From assembly GCA_030770545.1 (NCBI GenBank), contig CM061109.1:12012001-12076000 (forward strand): DNA of 64,000 bases, in the 5' to 3' direction. Source of the stretch: Macropodus opercularis (lineage: Eukaryota > Chordata > Actinopteri > Anabantiformes > Osphronemidae). Each line of letters begins with the position of its first letter. The stretch's first letter is position 1. A model generated the notes under the pieces. The model worked only from the letters and a program-made list of their open reading frames with translations, ran no database searches and was not told the DNA's origin. Positions 1-12,800 of the stretch are shown here, piece after piece. The translations under genes and the position numbers were made by a program.

Positions 1-3000
1 ATTTTTGGAGAGCCTTTCTGGATTTATTGTAGTTCGTCCAATTACTGTATCGTCACAAACCCCACAACACTTTAAATAATAAACTGTCCCTTTGTCACTC
101 GTCTGTTCGTTGGTCTGTCTGGCTTGTGGTGTTTCTCCTACTCACAGAGGACACATATTACCAGTGTTCGCTGTAATCTCCTCGGGGCTCACAGACACCC
201 TGCCAGCAGCGTTCATTAGCAGTAGACTTGCTGTCTGACTAAATATAACAAGCTTGGGCTGCCTCAACATGCCAGAGCTCTTTTGGAAGGGTTTTTGCAA
301 CAAAACTCCCAGAAGTAATGCTGCATTGTCACCGCTGATAATACGGTCATGTGACTGTTATACTTGAACCATTAAACGTGAAAATATGAGTGGAATTCAT
401 TATCTGAGCAGAGCCATGAGAATTGTTGGGGGAACAAAAAGCAATTGTCTACGTTTAATGTGTAGATGATAACAATAAGACTAACGACAGAAGGAACATG
501 TTGGTTTCACTAAACTCTTCACTAAGAGAGAAGGAAAAGTGACTGAGACACTCATTCGTGCTGTAAATAAAGAGACACATCCACAGTTTACATATACTGT
601 AAAAGCTCTGGGTTCTCCGCCTCATTCTGTGAGGAAACAGCTGCAGATGTCCTCTTCGCTCCATTGCTCAGGCATCTGCATACCCCTGGTCTAAATCTTA
701 TTCACTCTTTGGGATTTTCTAGTTTGGGAGTTTCTACATTTATGAATAAATCAATACCTTGTGCATTAAATATAAACAACTTTAGTTTAGGGAATCCTGG
801 GCACATTAATTAAAAATGTGTTTTCTCCAGAATATTATTATTGTACATTTTTGTATGCTTATACTTTTACACGGAAATTCACTTCATTTATTCTCTCAAT
901 TAAATTTTTGTCCACATCCATGCTGATTAGAAAAAAAAAATGAAAATACAAAGCCTGAAATTTCCAGTGTGAAACAGAGATTAAAGAAGACGTAAAGCAC
1001 TATATTGATAATTATTATTAACTGCAGTCAAGATGGTGAAGCAAATTCAGCAGAATAATTCCTGGGTTGGAGTTTACTCCAGCAGATGGGAAACAATGGT
1101 CGTGCTGAACGGCTAAGCTGTGGGGGTCCCTTCTCATCTGGTCTCCTGCTGAATGTCACCTCTACTGAAATGGATCAAAGGAAGGCTTCTCTGTAGCCAC
1201 TATGTTAAATCAATGAGGGCTGTGCAGTTCTAAATTTGATATGACGTGGTTTAATAATACATTTTATTACATATACTGTATTCCCAACAGCACGTCAATA
1301 CTAACGCACAAGTTTTTTTATTAATACAACGGGCGCTTTTCTTTGCTTAGCCATGAGATCGGGGCAGTAAACCATGTGATCAGCTCATGACGTGAGGAAA
1401 AACAGGCTCAGCTATTGAGTGGGAACAACCGCGTTAGTCGTCTCATGTCTGACCTGGTCAAGTAGTTAACCGAAGATATTGTGGGGAGGAGGAAATGATG
1501 TGCAATGAAGTTCCACTTGTCTGGGATTGTGGAGATTCTTACATAACAAAGCCCCATTGACTTTATCTCGTTGGTGCTTATACTGATTGAGGGCTGAAGC
1601 ATTTCATCTTTAAGGAGATTTAGCGTCTGGACTTCCCCGACACACCCATTATCATTTCTACAGTCAAAATATCTCTGACATGTATACAAAGCTCTGCACG
1701 GACGGGCTAAACCAAATGTCACTGCTTAAATGTGCTCAGCCATAGAATATGAGAATAAATACGCAGGTCAGATGGAAAATCCCATTTTCTGGACCCGTGA
1801 TGCTGCCCCCTGTTGAGCCACAAATTGCCTTGGTCGACATGATTTCGCAGCTGAGGTGTGATGATGGGCTGTCAGACAGTTTTAGGAGAAGCTATGGCCC
1901 TTTCCAGATTTACTGGAAGATAACATTGGACTGAAATTTGACATATTTGCAAGACGTTGGAACAACAAATGCAAATGGAAAAGGCTCTGAAGAAGTAGCC
2001 ATAGTAGATTAAAAAATGCGTACTGAAATGGTCATAGCAGAAGAAGCTGTATAAGAACATCAATAAACACACAACAGAGAACGCAGCTGTGTTTTATCTT
2101 TGCTGGCTGTGACTTTTATTTTCTCTGCCAGAGCATTAGAAGCTCTTTTTGGTACTTCTACAGTTCACAAATGAATTATTTGTACACCCAGTTCTCTTGT
2201 TTGACGTCAACAACATGAGCAGAGCCGAGATGTTTAATCCATTGCATCTGACCCTTTAGTCCGACGCTGGTTTGTAGTGAAGCTCTGCACGTCTTATTTT
2301 GTGTCTACTAGACGTTCTTGAAGGTGGTAAAGTACGTCACCTGCTGACGCTCACACCAACACTGCTACAGTTTGAACTCACTGATGCTGACACCTCTCGC
2401 TTTCATAACACGCTGGGAAACGGCTAATACATACGTTGGGTTTGGTGTCTAACTAACACACTACTACAGTTACAGATAACGACTAGTACCAGCATGCAAG
2501 GAAAAAGAAAAAGGAAAAACAAGATACAGAATAAATATATTAACCTCGGTGTGTAAGTTTGCTTCAAAAGCACATTTTTCACACCGCATGAAAGAAATTC
2601 ATACAGAGAAAGACAAATAAGAGTAACGAGGAAAGCTACAAGTCATGTAGAACAATACTCTCATGTATTTCTCAAACTATTTTCTTTTTATGTTCTTAAA
2701 TGTTCTTATGTTTTGTCTTTGCAGCCATTTTCAACCTTCAACCGATGTGAGAGTAGTTAGTGGAATAATGATCTACTGTAGCTCCTTGCTTTTTTATTCT
2801 TCTTATCACTTCGTACTTGCTCTTAGTAAAACTTTCTATCTTTGCATTTATAGAGATTCAATTCTGACCTTCTTCGACACACAGCCCTCATCACGTACAG
2901 TGAATACTAGTGAATGCTGCCGTCCTTTTGCTTTTGAAACTCAGGACAGCAACACACTGTCCAAACTTGGCTGTAGCTGCTGGACACAATTACCATGGTT

Positions 3001-4324
3001 GACAGTAGAGCAGTTAGGACCAGCGGGAGAGTGTCTGTCCATTCACTCTGACCTTTACACAGAGTGTCTGTTCCCCTGTGAACCAAGAAATGTTATTTAC
3101 ACCTGCTTGAATGAGTGGACAGTGTTAATGTTAATGTTAGCTCTCTTTTCATGATGGAAATTTCATTACTGTAGATTCTATTTCCATCATCAATTATTAA
3201 AACATTGATACTTAATCAAGTGATCCTTTGGGCGGCGCTTCAACGATGACTCGCGGGTCAAACAGAGGTTTAGTTAAATGTAAGATGTCTTTAAAATACA
3301 TGTGTTTATTGCATTGTTTATATTTATATAGCAGAACAAGTACTAAATATCTTTTAATCTTATTTCAAAAAGAGAGCTTTTTCTTATTCGAGCCTCACTT
3401 TTAGATTTAGATGTATTGAGGCTTCCTATTAATCTGCATAAGCTGATCTGCTTTAGGGAGAAACATGAGTAATATTATTGGAGCACTGATCTTTGTTTTT
3501 GTATTTTTCTACCAGTGCGCTATCCACAACTGCGGCTTTTAAACAGTACAGCCCCAGACTACAGCCTGGTAGTGAGTCTTGTATAATGAAATCTGACATG
3601 TTTCTCGTTTAGGGCGATTCTGCTTAAGCCAATACGCAACGTTACTGGGGCATAGCCAATTGGGACTAGAGCATGTAGGGAGAGGCCATGCAAGTTAGCC
3701 CTTTGTTTTAGAGTCCTTGGGTCTCGTGGCAGAGTCTTGCCTGGGTAAAGCCTGCTCTAAGCTACACAGCCTGCCCTAATTTCAACTTCAATCAGTGTCT
3801 CCAGAGCCATCAGCGATAGCAACTCAAGCTACATTTAATTTGTGTTTACGGTTATCAATTTGGGATATTTTGCCTCCTCATCATCTATTATTCAGCTTAA
3901 TTCATGGCAGACTGAAACGGGTGATAAAAATTAAAGTTATGATACACGGCAGTTCACCGTTAAGAGAAAAACACAGAGGGTAAACAGAGAAACATTAGAC
4001 TACCACCTCCAGTACAACCATTTCACGAAGTGACAGAAAAAGCATTGTTATAGGGTTTAAAGCTCCATCTGCTCCTCCTCGCTACCAGTAACATTCCTTC
4101 ACGACATGGTATCAAAATTATCCTAATAAATAAGTACAGTGTGCAAAAGGGAAGATGACACCGCTGTCATTTTGAAACAAGGTCAAATAGCGTGTTACCC
4201 GCGTCTTCCATACAAAAAGTGAAAGCACCACTGTGATGTGTTTCATTTGTTCCATTTACTTGGACAAGCTGATTCCTTTCCAGCCAATGAAACCCGATGA
4301 GGGAAGCGCAGTATGTTTTTCACC

Positions 4325-4565
4325 TCATACTGCGAGACTCCAAGGAGGCCCGAGCGTGATGAAAAATAGATGTGCTCTTTTGGCGCGTAGTCGTCCGAGT
4401 GTCTGCAGCGCACCTTGTGCACCGGAGGCACTTCGTGTCCCCTTCCCCGCGAGAGCCCTCCTCGGTGGGACGTGCCCCTTCAGTCCCCTCGGTGGGGAGT
4501 CATCTACAGTATGAAACCCTACACCCCCGCATACCACATGCGCCGAGATCATTCAGCACGATTAG
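4325..4565. promoter_or_regulatory. CpG-rich block inside kcnh7 intron 2
   Basis: Around 19 CpG dinucleotides fall within about 240 bp, against a CpG-poor, AT-rich surrounding. Two similar segments, cctcggtggg and cctcggtgggg, lie about 35 bp apart. Several short open frames overlap here on both strands, which is what GC-rich DNA produces by chance; none looks like a known protein. It could be an alternative kcnh7 promoter, an orphan CpG island or an enhancer. No splice donor was tied to it, so a transcript start is only a possibility. Confidence 0.35.
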
Positions 4566-6300
4566 TTAAGCTGCTGCTGTTGTGTAGCCATTATCCATTT
4601 AACGTCCCTGCACGCTGCACGGTGTCAGCTTCCTTTTGTTTAAACTCATTCAGGTACAAAGTATTATTACACCCTGTGGAATAGGATAGCTTCACAAAGC
4701 CACCGAGGGAAAGCACTTCTCTCATTGATTTTGCATCATCGCTGGAGGGGGAATGCACGTGTGGCGTTCTTCAGCAACAATAACATGCTCTTGTTGCTGT
4801 TCCCGTGTTCACCATTGTCCCACTACTTTTAATTTCTAAGCATATGCATAAGCAGCTTAACTTTTGCCTTTTCGGTGAAAAGAGGCAAAGCTTTGCTGCT
4901 CCTGATGTCCCGCAGCTTCCTCAAATCCTAACCTTATTCATAAATATTCCCAATCTGGTTACTGATGGGAGAGGCAAACGCTGTGTCCTCTGGATTGCAA
5001 ATCCTTGATATATTTATCACAAACAACATTTAGAGGAGAGGGGGAATACTGGCAAGCAGGCATTTATTTTTTTACATACCCATGGAATTTTCTGACGTAC
5101 TATACAGCAGGTGAATGGAAAATAGACGGCTTTAAGGATTAGCTGATTTGCATGAGGACTGATATCTTGAAATGCAATGACTTTCTACTTGAATCGGCGG
5201 GGGCATCGCTCTCAAGGATGCTGTCAGCCTTTTATTCCTCTACAGCAGTGTCACCCATAGCGGGTTAATGCATTTACTCTATAAGCTGCTCATTCCCACT
5301 CACAGCACTGTCAGCCACTGACATCTTTATTCATGAACACGCGCTCAACATGAATTCCTCTCAGGAGTATTAAGAGTTGTGTCTTGAAGCTCTGATGCGC
5401 ACCAGGGAGGATTGTGAAGACAGAGAACAATGATTATGTTGGAAGGCTTCTGCAGCTTGCGTCTGCCACACTTTAAGCGGTACGGGCAAATGGCGTTTAG
5501 GTGGCGTGCAGCACATACAGTACGTGTAAAGTCTTGTCTAACACAGCACCAAGCTGCGCGTGCTTTCACACGCAGACCCTGAAGTGTTTTGAGTAATTGT
5601 CTTCCAGGTTTCTGAAACAATCTATTTTAGCAGTGTAGCAGCTGGCTCTTGGCTTCATCGTGATTAACCAAAAAAAAAAAAAAACGTCGAGGCTGATGCC
5701 TGATGGTAGATTAAACATGTATCCATGGCCTAGAATCTAATCAACCTCACAATTAAATATTGAAACTGGCTCCTTGGGATTAAATAAAAAATGTGTTAAA
5801 TCTCTTTCTTTGAGCTTAGACCCGTCACATACTGTGAACGTAAATAACGTGAAGAATATAACAATATAATTTTAAATCAACAATATCTAAAATAAAGAAA
5901 ACAAACATGTTCTTGATGTTTGGTTTTACAGCTGACTCTGCAGAGCTCGACTGCACGCAGCCCTGTACGATAATACTGACCATGCACAGCTCATGTATAA
6001 GGAGTAGCATCACGGTAATGCTCCCTGACTCAGGATTGCTGTCTCCATTCACCACTCATTCAAGAACTGGAAGCGACTAAACAAAAGTGAATGACAAACC
6101 CCAGTCTAGCGTTACAGGCAGAGCGTTTTTATGCGAAGATGGCAAATCCTATCGCAATTTTACGGATTAGTGGATTGATCTACTGGCTGCTAAAACGACT
6201 CCACGCTTGTATTGTAAACCTACTGTACGGCTACATGTACCATGGGTCCTCAAATGCTCGGCGCGTTTTAGTGGAAAGGTGGTTGCGTGACACACAGACA

Positions 6301-6324
6301 CACAGCTACACAGCTACACAGCTA
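6301..6324. repeat. short tandem repeat (cacagcta)x3
   Basis: Three perfect tandem copies of an 8-bp unit, cacagcta, are flanked by degenerate cacaca-type sequence on both sides (about 6290-6331). It lies in kcnh7 intron 2. This is a simple minisatellite-like repeat. Confidence 0.85.
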
Positions 6325-6812
6325 CACACAAGCACTTTGAAAGACCAAAGTGGTGGCAAACACATGTGCCTCCTACTGTATTTCTACCTCTGTGGTTTGC
6401 AACGTTCTCACAGGGAGGTATTTTCTGTTGACTCACTGATGGGGAAGCGTCCTCTGCACAGCACACATCGCTCTACATGGTGCCAGTTTATCAACAACAC
6501 AAAGTAGCAGCCAACTAAAGTAAAGCTGAAACATGAACGGGACGAGGATGTAACATATTAATTCTAATGCTTTTTACGTCTGAGGATAATTTGGTTTTCT
6601 TCCTGATGCAAACACATAGGCCACCTAGAACATGAAAGCCTCTGGCATGACAGAACTGACAGAGGTCACCATAGAGCTGGCTGTGTTAGAGCTGACCCTG
6701 GCTGGATGCTTACGCGTCACATTGCGACCGTAGCAGTGGGTTCTCCTCCAGGAGCCTGTTGGCTCACAGCACACCGTGCTACCCAGCCCGTTAAGCCACG
6801 TCACTGACTTAC

Positions 6813-7043
6813 CATCCTTACGGTAGTAGGTGATCTCCACCTTGCGCTCCTCGGACCCCAGCACGGCCTGGGACACCTGGCTGATGGCCTCTTTATTGGT
6901 CAGGTCCCCATGCAGGAAGTCACAGGTGCACGGCTTCTGCATGATGTCGGGTCTTGAGAAGCCTGTCATCTCGCAGAAGCCATCATTGCAGTATATGATT
7001 GCACAGTTCTCCACTCTGGCATTGGCTATCACAAATTTACGGT
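6813..7043 (-). CDS. kcnh7: kcnh7 exon 2: PAS (eag) domain of ERG3-type K+ channel
   Basis: This internal exon encodes residues 26-102 of an ERG-family voltage-gated potassium channel. The translation contains the family hallmark IANARVENCAIIYCNDGF, then CEMTGFSR, QKPCTCDFLHG and LGSEERKVEITYYRKDG. This is the core of the cytoplasmic PAS domain, which packs against the cyclic-nucleotide-binding homology domain and slows channel deactivation. On the minus strand the acceptor reads ttttatgcag/ACCG and the donor GATG/GTAAGT. The length of 231 nt and the phases (1 in, 1 out) match exon 2 of KCNH2 as I know it. Adjacency to fign, and FLG rather than FLD in exon 1, favour kcnh7 over kcnh2 or kcnh6. 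The stretch after FLHG (DLTNKEAISQVSQ) differs from the mammalian paralogues. Reading through the donor gives a spurious longer open frame down to 6625. The transmembrane and pore exons lie beyond the window. Confidence 0.95.
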
Positions 7044-7293
7044 CTGCATAAAAGAAGCAAAAGCAAATGAGTACTGCTGACCTCAGAACCTACGCCACAG
7101 TATCAGGTGGCACATATCAACCAGCAATAACAACATTATGTTCACTCTCACTCCTTACACATTGTTTACATAACAACATTAAAAGGCAGATTTTTTTGCA
7201 TGCATTCCCTTTGTCTCTTTTTATTATTGAAAGTTATGCATTAGTGTTGATCTAAGAAACATTTACACAATTAGAAATGAAGAAGATACTTAC

Positions 7294-7369
7294 TCTGACC
7301 CTCAAATTTCCGAATAATTATTCCAAGGAATGTGTTTTGTGGCGCAACGTGACCTCTTCTTACCGGCAT
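7294..7369 (-). CDS. kcnh7: kcnh7 exon 1: start codon and N-cap
   Basis: This is the first coding exon, too short to show up as an open frame. On the minus strand ATG at 7369-7367 opens MPVRRGHVAPQNTF, then LGIIIRKFEGQ: 25 codons plus one base, ending at CAGA/GTAAGT. MPVRRGHVAPQNTFL is the nearly invariant N-cap of ERG channels (KCNH2/6/7), which modulates deactivation gating. Spliced to exon 2 across a 250-bp intron (7044-7293), the junction codon is A/AC (Asn), giving EGQNRKFVIANARV, which continues the family sequence. The coding length of 76 nt equals that of KCNH2 exon 1. One oddity is Ile at residue 17, where I recall Thr in mammalian ERGs. The start context is ATAAACATGC. Confidence 0.96.
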
Positions 7370-7860
7370 GTTTATACACACAGAATATCCCACGATCTCC
7401 CCTGAAAGCGGCTTTACAAGTAAATCCTGAAGTTACGGACGTCGGCTGTGCGTGATGCCTCCTTTACCAAACAGACCATACTCGACGCGAGCGCGCTCTC
7501 CACTTTGAATGACCTTCCTCCTTCTTCTTTTAGCCCGCTTGTACGCCGGAACGCGTACACGCCTCCTCGCCGAAACGCACGGATTCGGGGAGGATTGCTT
7601 GACTTAGATTCAGTTCGCAAAACATGTCGCGCTGCGGATGGATGCGATCCTGACGTCCTCTCGGCGGTGTGCTGGACGCGCACAGCGGACAGTGGTTGAT
7701 ATGCCAGCAGGAGTGACGTGGCTCCCAGGGGGCTTAGTTCCCTCCACCTACTGTGGGGATAAGTTACAGCACTGCGCGCACAGAACGAGCGCCACTGGAA
7801 TATGCGCTTAATTGGAGGAGGAGGGGGGAGAAACACTTGGCTTTGGCACACCCACGTCAG
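7370..7860 (-). promoter_or_regulatory. kcnh7: kcnh7 5' UTR and CpG-rich promoter
   Basis: The DNA just upstream of the kcnh7 start codon is CpG-rich from about 7440 to 7720 (clusters such as gacgcgagcgcgc and acgccggaacgcg), as expected for a vertebrate neuronal channel promoter. Three cAMP-response-element-like cores are visible: TGACGTCC at 7651-7658, TGACGTGG at 7714-7721, and the reverse form CCACGTCA at 7852-7859. No clear TATA box was found, so initiation is probably dispersed within the island and the UTR length cannot be set from sequence. The long open frames through this stretch on both strands are by-products of high GC content. Confidence 0.65.
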
Positions 7861-8855
7861 TCACTCATCAATTTCGCGAGGTAGTCACCTGGAATGGATT
7901 TTAGCTGGCAGGCTGCCTCGTTAAGAGTTCATTCGAGACACATTTCTGGTTTTAACAGCCATGTCTTTATAGATATAGTTTGTGGTTCTCAATATTTATA
8001 GCCTATGTAATATACTCCTACACTGACAGTAGAATTTCAGGTAGGAGCCTCAGCATCATTTTCCTTAAAGGTAAATTATGACAGTGAAATGTTTTTAAAG
8101 CACCATGTGAATGGATTTTTCTCTCTCCGAGAGCTTTTCATGTTATTCCAAATTCAAATGTAAGAACTGATTGAGCACAGGTTGGTGCGTCCAGTGAGAG
8201 GCAGACAAACGTGCAGCGGGATGTGAAAAGAGAGAGAATGAAAAGGTAAAAAACCTTTTTGGCTCGCAGTCTGTGCTTGGCGAACAATATTCAACAAAAC
8301 GCTTGGCTGCCATCTTTTGAGCTTGGTTTCCAAGACAAAAATAGAATTGAGATCTAATTAGACATATCTGCTAATCCAGCTGAAGTTTCAAACCACAGTA
8401 TACATTTTTTATTTCCTGTAGCATTCAGCGAGTGGCTGTAGGTGTCCATTAAAACACTCAAAGTCAAGTTCACTGTAGCGTTAGAGCGGCTGTCTCAGGT
8501 GCTGTCCATGGTCCTGCAGTTTCACTACCCCTTACATGTAAATTGCCCTCACACACACATGCACAATTAACCTATATCTGTTATTTATGGGGGTTTTGTT
8601 AAATGGATGCAGGCAAATGGGAGAAATACAAATTCAGCTAATCAGCCAACAGCCAGTTGATGAAAAAGTAAAGACGTATACATAATGCAAAACCTCAGTA
8701 GCAGGCTAGAAACATCTGTCCCAGTATTTCAAGTAGGGCTTATTATAACGCCAAGCTGCAAATGCATCCACACAGGAAAACATGTAACCCAACAATCTAA
8801 CTACATCAGTGCCTCGCTTGAAGATTATGCTCATGAAGACAGCATTATACCTTAA

Positions 8856-8876
8856 TACTTACAGTAGCTGTAAGTA
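8856..8876. repeat. perfect 9-bp inverted repeat with 3-nt loop
   Basis: The arms TACTTACAG and CTGTAAGTA surround TAG. The word TACAGTA, over-represented across the window, falls within it, and a second copy as TACTGTA lies about 20 bp downstream. Nothing ties this hairpin to a known element. Confidence 0.7.
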
Positions 8877-9727
8877 GCTGCATTATACTGTACTTCCTGT
8901 CCTGGAGGCTTGTATGGGGCAGCAGGTGTTCAGTGAAAAAACACTGCAGGAATTAATTCATTTTCTTCAGCTTTACTGACCTACATTTCGAAGGAGCAGT
9001 ATTTGCTCTGCTTCTTTGCAGCGTTCAGGCTTAAGAGATGACTTTAAAAGTCAGGGACAGCAATTTTTTGACTTTGAAATTAACAGGCAAGTCAGTGTGG
9101 ATGTTGTTTTTCTATCCATATTAACACAAACTAAACCAAACAGTGTTTTGTCTTTTAATGCATTCATTTGCAGCACATAGAGAAAACACATTTATCACTG
9201 ACATTTCTATTAAAGCATCACAACATCTATTTTGTTGTTGCCACAGGGAAGTGAATTATACTTTAAATAAAGTTTTCCACCACAGGTATTTTGCCTGACC
9301 TGTTGTAAAGTGTTCCTTTGGTCTTCGGCTAAAAAACAGATGCCATTCATCACTATAACCACAGAACTAGTGCCTGGTCTGTCAGGTTACTGTGGGTTAG
9401 TGACTGGGAGAGCCGTGAGAAATCTCAGATTTAAACATCCTTGTCTGCTACTATGACAACAAGGTAGGTGGAAAAACAATTCCTATGTGAGAATGAAACA
9501 CGTGGAATTTTTACATTTGAAGAATAGAAAAAAACAAACATGTGAGCTTTGTTTTATTTATCTTTTTTTGGCGTACAACCTTCAGTATCATTCCAAAGGT
9601 CTACTGCGCTGGCTCCTTCTATATCCTCAATGGCTGATCTGCAAACCACACTGCCATTCATTCATTTGGTCACTCACTCATTCATTCATTCCACATAATC
9701 TCTTAGAATTTAGAGCAATTTGAAAAA

Positions 9728-9754
9728 CAGCAGCAGCAGCAGCAGCAGCAGCAG
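9728..9754. repeat. (CAG)9 trinucleotide repeat
   Basis: Nine uninterrupted CAG units in intergenic DNA. The glutamine, serine or alanine runs it yields in translation belong to no recognisable gene. Confidence 0.95.
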
Positions 9755-9816
9755 AATCCACTGTCCAGAGCCTAATCCAGGTCTCACGGCAGTATAGCTC
9801 TCTGTCTCTCAGCCGT

Positions 9817-9835
9817 TCTCTCTCTCTCTCTCTCT
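9817..9835. repeat. (TC)n dinucleotide repeat
   Basis: A pure TC run of about 19 bp, preceded by interrupted tctgtctctc. It lies some 60 bp from the CAG repeat, making this a compound microsatellite neighbourhood. Confidence 0.9.
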
Positions 9836-12800
9836 GCTGCTGTGGCCCATGCACATCCACCTATGAATGACAGTGACAGGGCTTACTTGTTGTCCATATA
9901 AACCATTAGGTCCTGTCTCGGAGAATAATCCAGTATTGCAAAACAGTACTGTTGAGTGCTGTTGCTGCTTTTGCTGCTGTGCCTTACCCCATATGCCACT
10001 GCACACGTTCTTCACCATCTGCCCTCAGTGACAAACATGGAGCAAAAATAAACAAATAAATAAATAAAGGTCACCCTGCACTTTTGGCTTAGTACAGTAT
10101 GTGACTTGTCATATAATCTACCAGAAGGGAGTCCTTTGTGCTTTGTGTCCAACTGAAAAGGTTAAACCAGCCTTAAATATTGGCTTGTCAGATCTGCACG
10201 CTGTAAAACCACGCAGAACATTAAACGAATGAACACTGAAGAGCGAACACAAGGACAAAGATTGTTTTGAACCGTCTCATGTCACATGTTGTTATTAATT
10301 TACAGGGTCAGAAGTACCACAGCATCTGTGCCCTGTGTCATCACTGTGAGGAAAACGTAGGTCCCATGTGAATGCAGCTGCGGCCTCTAGGCGGCTTACG
10401 CTGCTACAGAGCCATCTGACAGTGAGTGGCTACCTGTATGCCTCATTGTTCCTTTTGCCTTTGTCTGTGCTGTATCTGCTGAATCATCATACGGTCAGAA
10501 AGTGCTGAAGGTGGTTGTTTATCAGTTTGGCAGTAGAAGGTTCTTCTTCTTAACAAATTAAAATCTGAAAGCGAGTAAAAAACTAAAAGGACACAACTTC
10601 ACATGACTTTGATGACCTTCAGACATAAACTTGATGAAAGATGAAACTCTTATGATAAAGAATAAATAAAGACATGGGCAATTCACAGCAGCTTACTCAT
10701 TAGCTGCATTTATATGTTGCCATCAATGGGTAATTGGGAGCATATAGGCATGAATCGCATTCATAATGACTGGAGATGCCTCTACTGCTCCGCATCTGAT
10801 CGCTTTGCTGTTAGATCTGTCTAGAAAGGATGTTAAGAGGAAGCACAATATCTAAACATCTAGAGCACAAAACGACGCAATCTCTGGCACACGGTTATTA
10901 CATCTATCACATCAAGATGTGGAAAAGCTCGAGCTACAGTATTATCGTCCTCTTGACAAGTTTTGAGAGCAGTTCATTACCACTCTTGTCAAACTGCTGG
11001 CAGGGCTCAATGGAGTGCTTACCTCCGTACACTTATCTCCGCTCTCATCTGCGGTTCCCATGGAAACTGGTGTGCCCCAGTGGATATGCCACTACCCCTA
11101 CCCTTCCAGCAGTTCTGGCCAGACCTGAAATCACTGTTCTATACTGGTGTTTTGCTTATTATTGTCTCAGTTTACAAAACCTTCTCAACACATGTGAATC
11201 AATTCGCTGCTGTAATACGTACAGTTGCATTACACAGTAGTTTGACTGAGCTACGCTGTGAATCCATCCTAGCAACAGGTTGAGGCTGCTAATGCTGAAT
11301 ACTTCTAGATACATCATGTCTGAGGTCACTTGTGTGTTATGGTTTAGTGTAGGACTGTTGAACACAGGATTTAGTTTGTACTATCATCAATCACAGAACA
11401 AGCAAGTGTTGTTTCTCTGCTTCTCTCCTCTGAGGGAAAAGGTTTATTTTTGAACATCAAGCTGCACAAACACATTTTAATGATTATCCTGCTATGCTGC
11501 ACTGTACTCCCCCCTGATCTTCACTGTCATCCACTGCAAAATCAATAATGTGGATGCAATTATTTAGAAAGATTACGACATAAACAAAAAGGCTTATGGT
11601 TTTTAATGTCCCAAGAAGAGTAAGGAAGCACCCAGACGCGTAAGGCACATCTCTCCATGGTTTACACCAGGATTTTACACACATGAATTCTGTCTGACTG
11701 TATTGGTGGCATTATAATTTACATTTCCTCTCTCCTGACTTGACTGACAAGTAACAAGCATCACAGAGGCAAGAAGTCAAAGCATATCGACTCAAATAAA
11801 AGTGTGTGTGGAAATTCTAAACATACGGCAACTATCTCTGACAGCTAGTGGAGCAGACATGCGCTGTATAATATATAAGGAATCTCTATGTTAAATATGT
11901 GTGTGCTGACATCATGTGGTTGCTATGGTAAACTACACCTGAGACCTTAGCGGCTGAGTCCTGATGTCCTGCCCCCCTTTGCAGCACATGGCACGTGACC
12001 CAAGCACGCGGCTCCACGTAAGCTCCTGCAGATCAGGCCCAGTCCGACAATGACAGACGGGGATGTGCACGTGGTGAGCATTTATTCAGCAGGTTATTAA
12101 AAAAAAAAGCTATTTTACTGGGTGCACTTCATCTGCCACAGTCGGCATCTGATTCGAGTCATCCGTGTATTGAAATCCGATAGTTCAGTTCAGTTGAGTT
12201 TGATCAGGCTTCTTTCACTTTTTGTAAAACTAAAGCATAAAAAGCAGGTTGTTAAATAATATGTTGTGGTTTCATACTGCGCTGAGCTCCTGCAATTAAA
12301 AAAAAGAAACGTGTGGAATGGATGCAAATGCAATACTACTGTAAAACAGAAGAGGGCAGTGCTGACCAACACATACCGTAGAAGAGGTAGAGCACTGGAA
12401 ACGGTAAAACGTCTAGTCCTTGTGTTTTTATTGTGAGTTAAAATACTACCTTACGTCAGATGACAGTCTCCGCGGATTACTGATCCTTATGATTAAAAGC
12501 AGTATGTTTCCAATCTAAGATCACTTTTAATGGAACCTGCAAAATCTTTTCACATTTGTCAGAAGTCATACATGAAGACGGAAACATACATGACATGCAA
12601 ACAAGAGCCTTCTTGTAGTTTGGCACTCATTTCAAGCTTTAAGTGTTTGTGCTGGGTAACTTCAGAGCGATGCTCACAGTGACCTGTCTGGACGGAGCAA
12701 CCCTGTGGCACAGTATGTGTTAGATTACCACACTGGGAATTAACAGAGGGAAGTTATAAGTCTGTCTGGGCTTGCCAGAGGCAGGGTGAGTACTACAGAG

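Larger units (their letters stand above)
1..6812 (-). other. kcnh7: kcnh7 intron 2 (partial; runs off left edge)
   Basis: This is the stretch downstream, in gene orientation, of kcnh7 exon 2. It begins with a consensus donor (GTAAGT on the minus strand, plus positions 6807-6812). No further kcnh7 exon was found: I looked on the minus strand for the rest of the PAS domain, the IIPVKN-like and MMFIINFE-like segments expected in exon 3, and did not see them. The open frames here are short and resemble no family I know. The intron contains an A-run near 5669-5684, a short tandem repeat near 6301-6324 and a CpG-rich block near 4330-4560 (both listed separately). The large size is expected, because KCNH7 introns are long in vertebrates. 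The absence of exon 3 is a judgement by eye. Confidence 0.8.

Noticed and set aside
6625..6812. Continuation of the kcnh7 frame past SVTWLN
   Set aside because: This is read-through of the GTAAGT donor at exon 2. The residues no longer resemble ERG channels.
9678..9860. Poly-Ala/poly-Gln-like peptide over the CAG repeat
   Set aside because: Low-complexity translation of microsatellites with no start, splice or family support.
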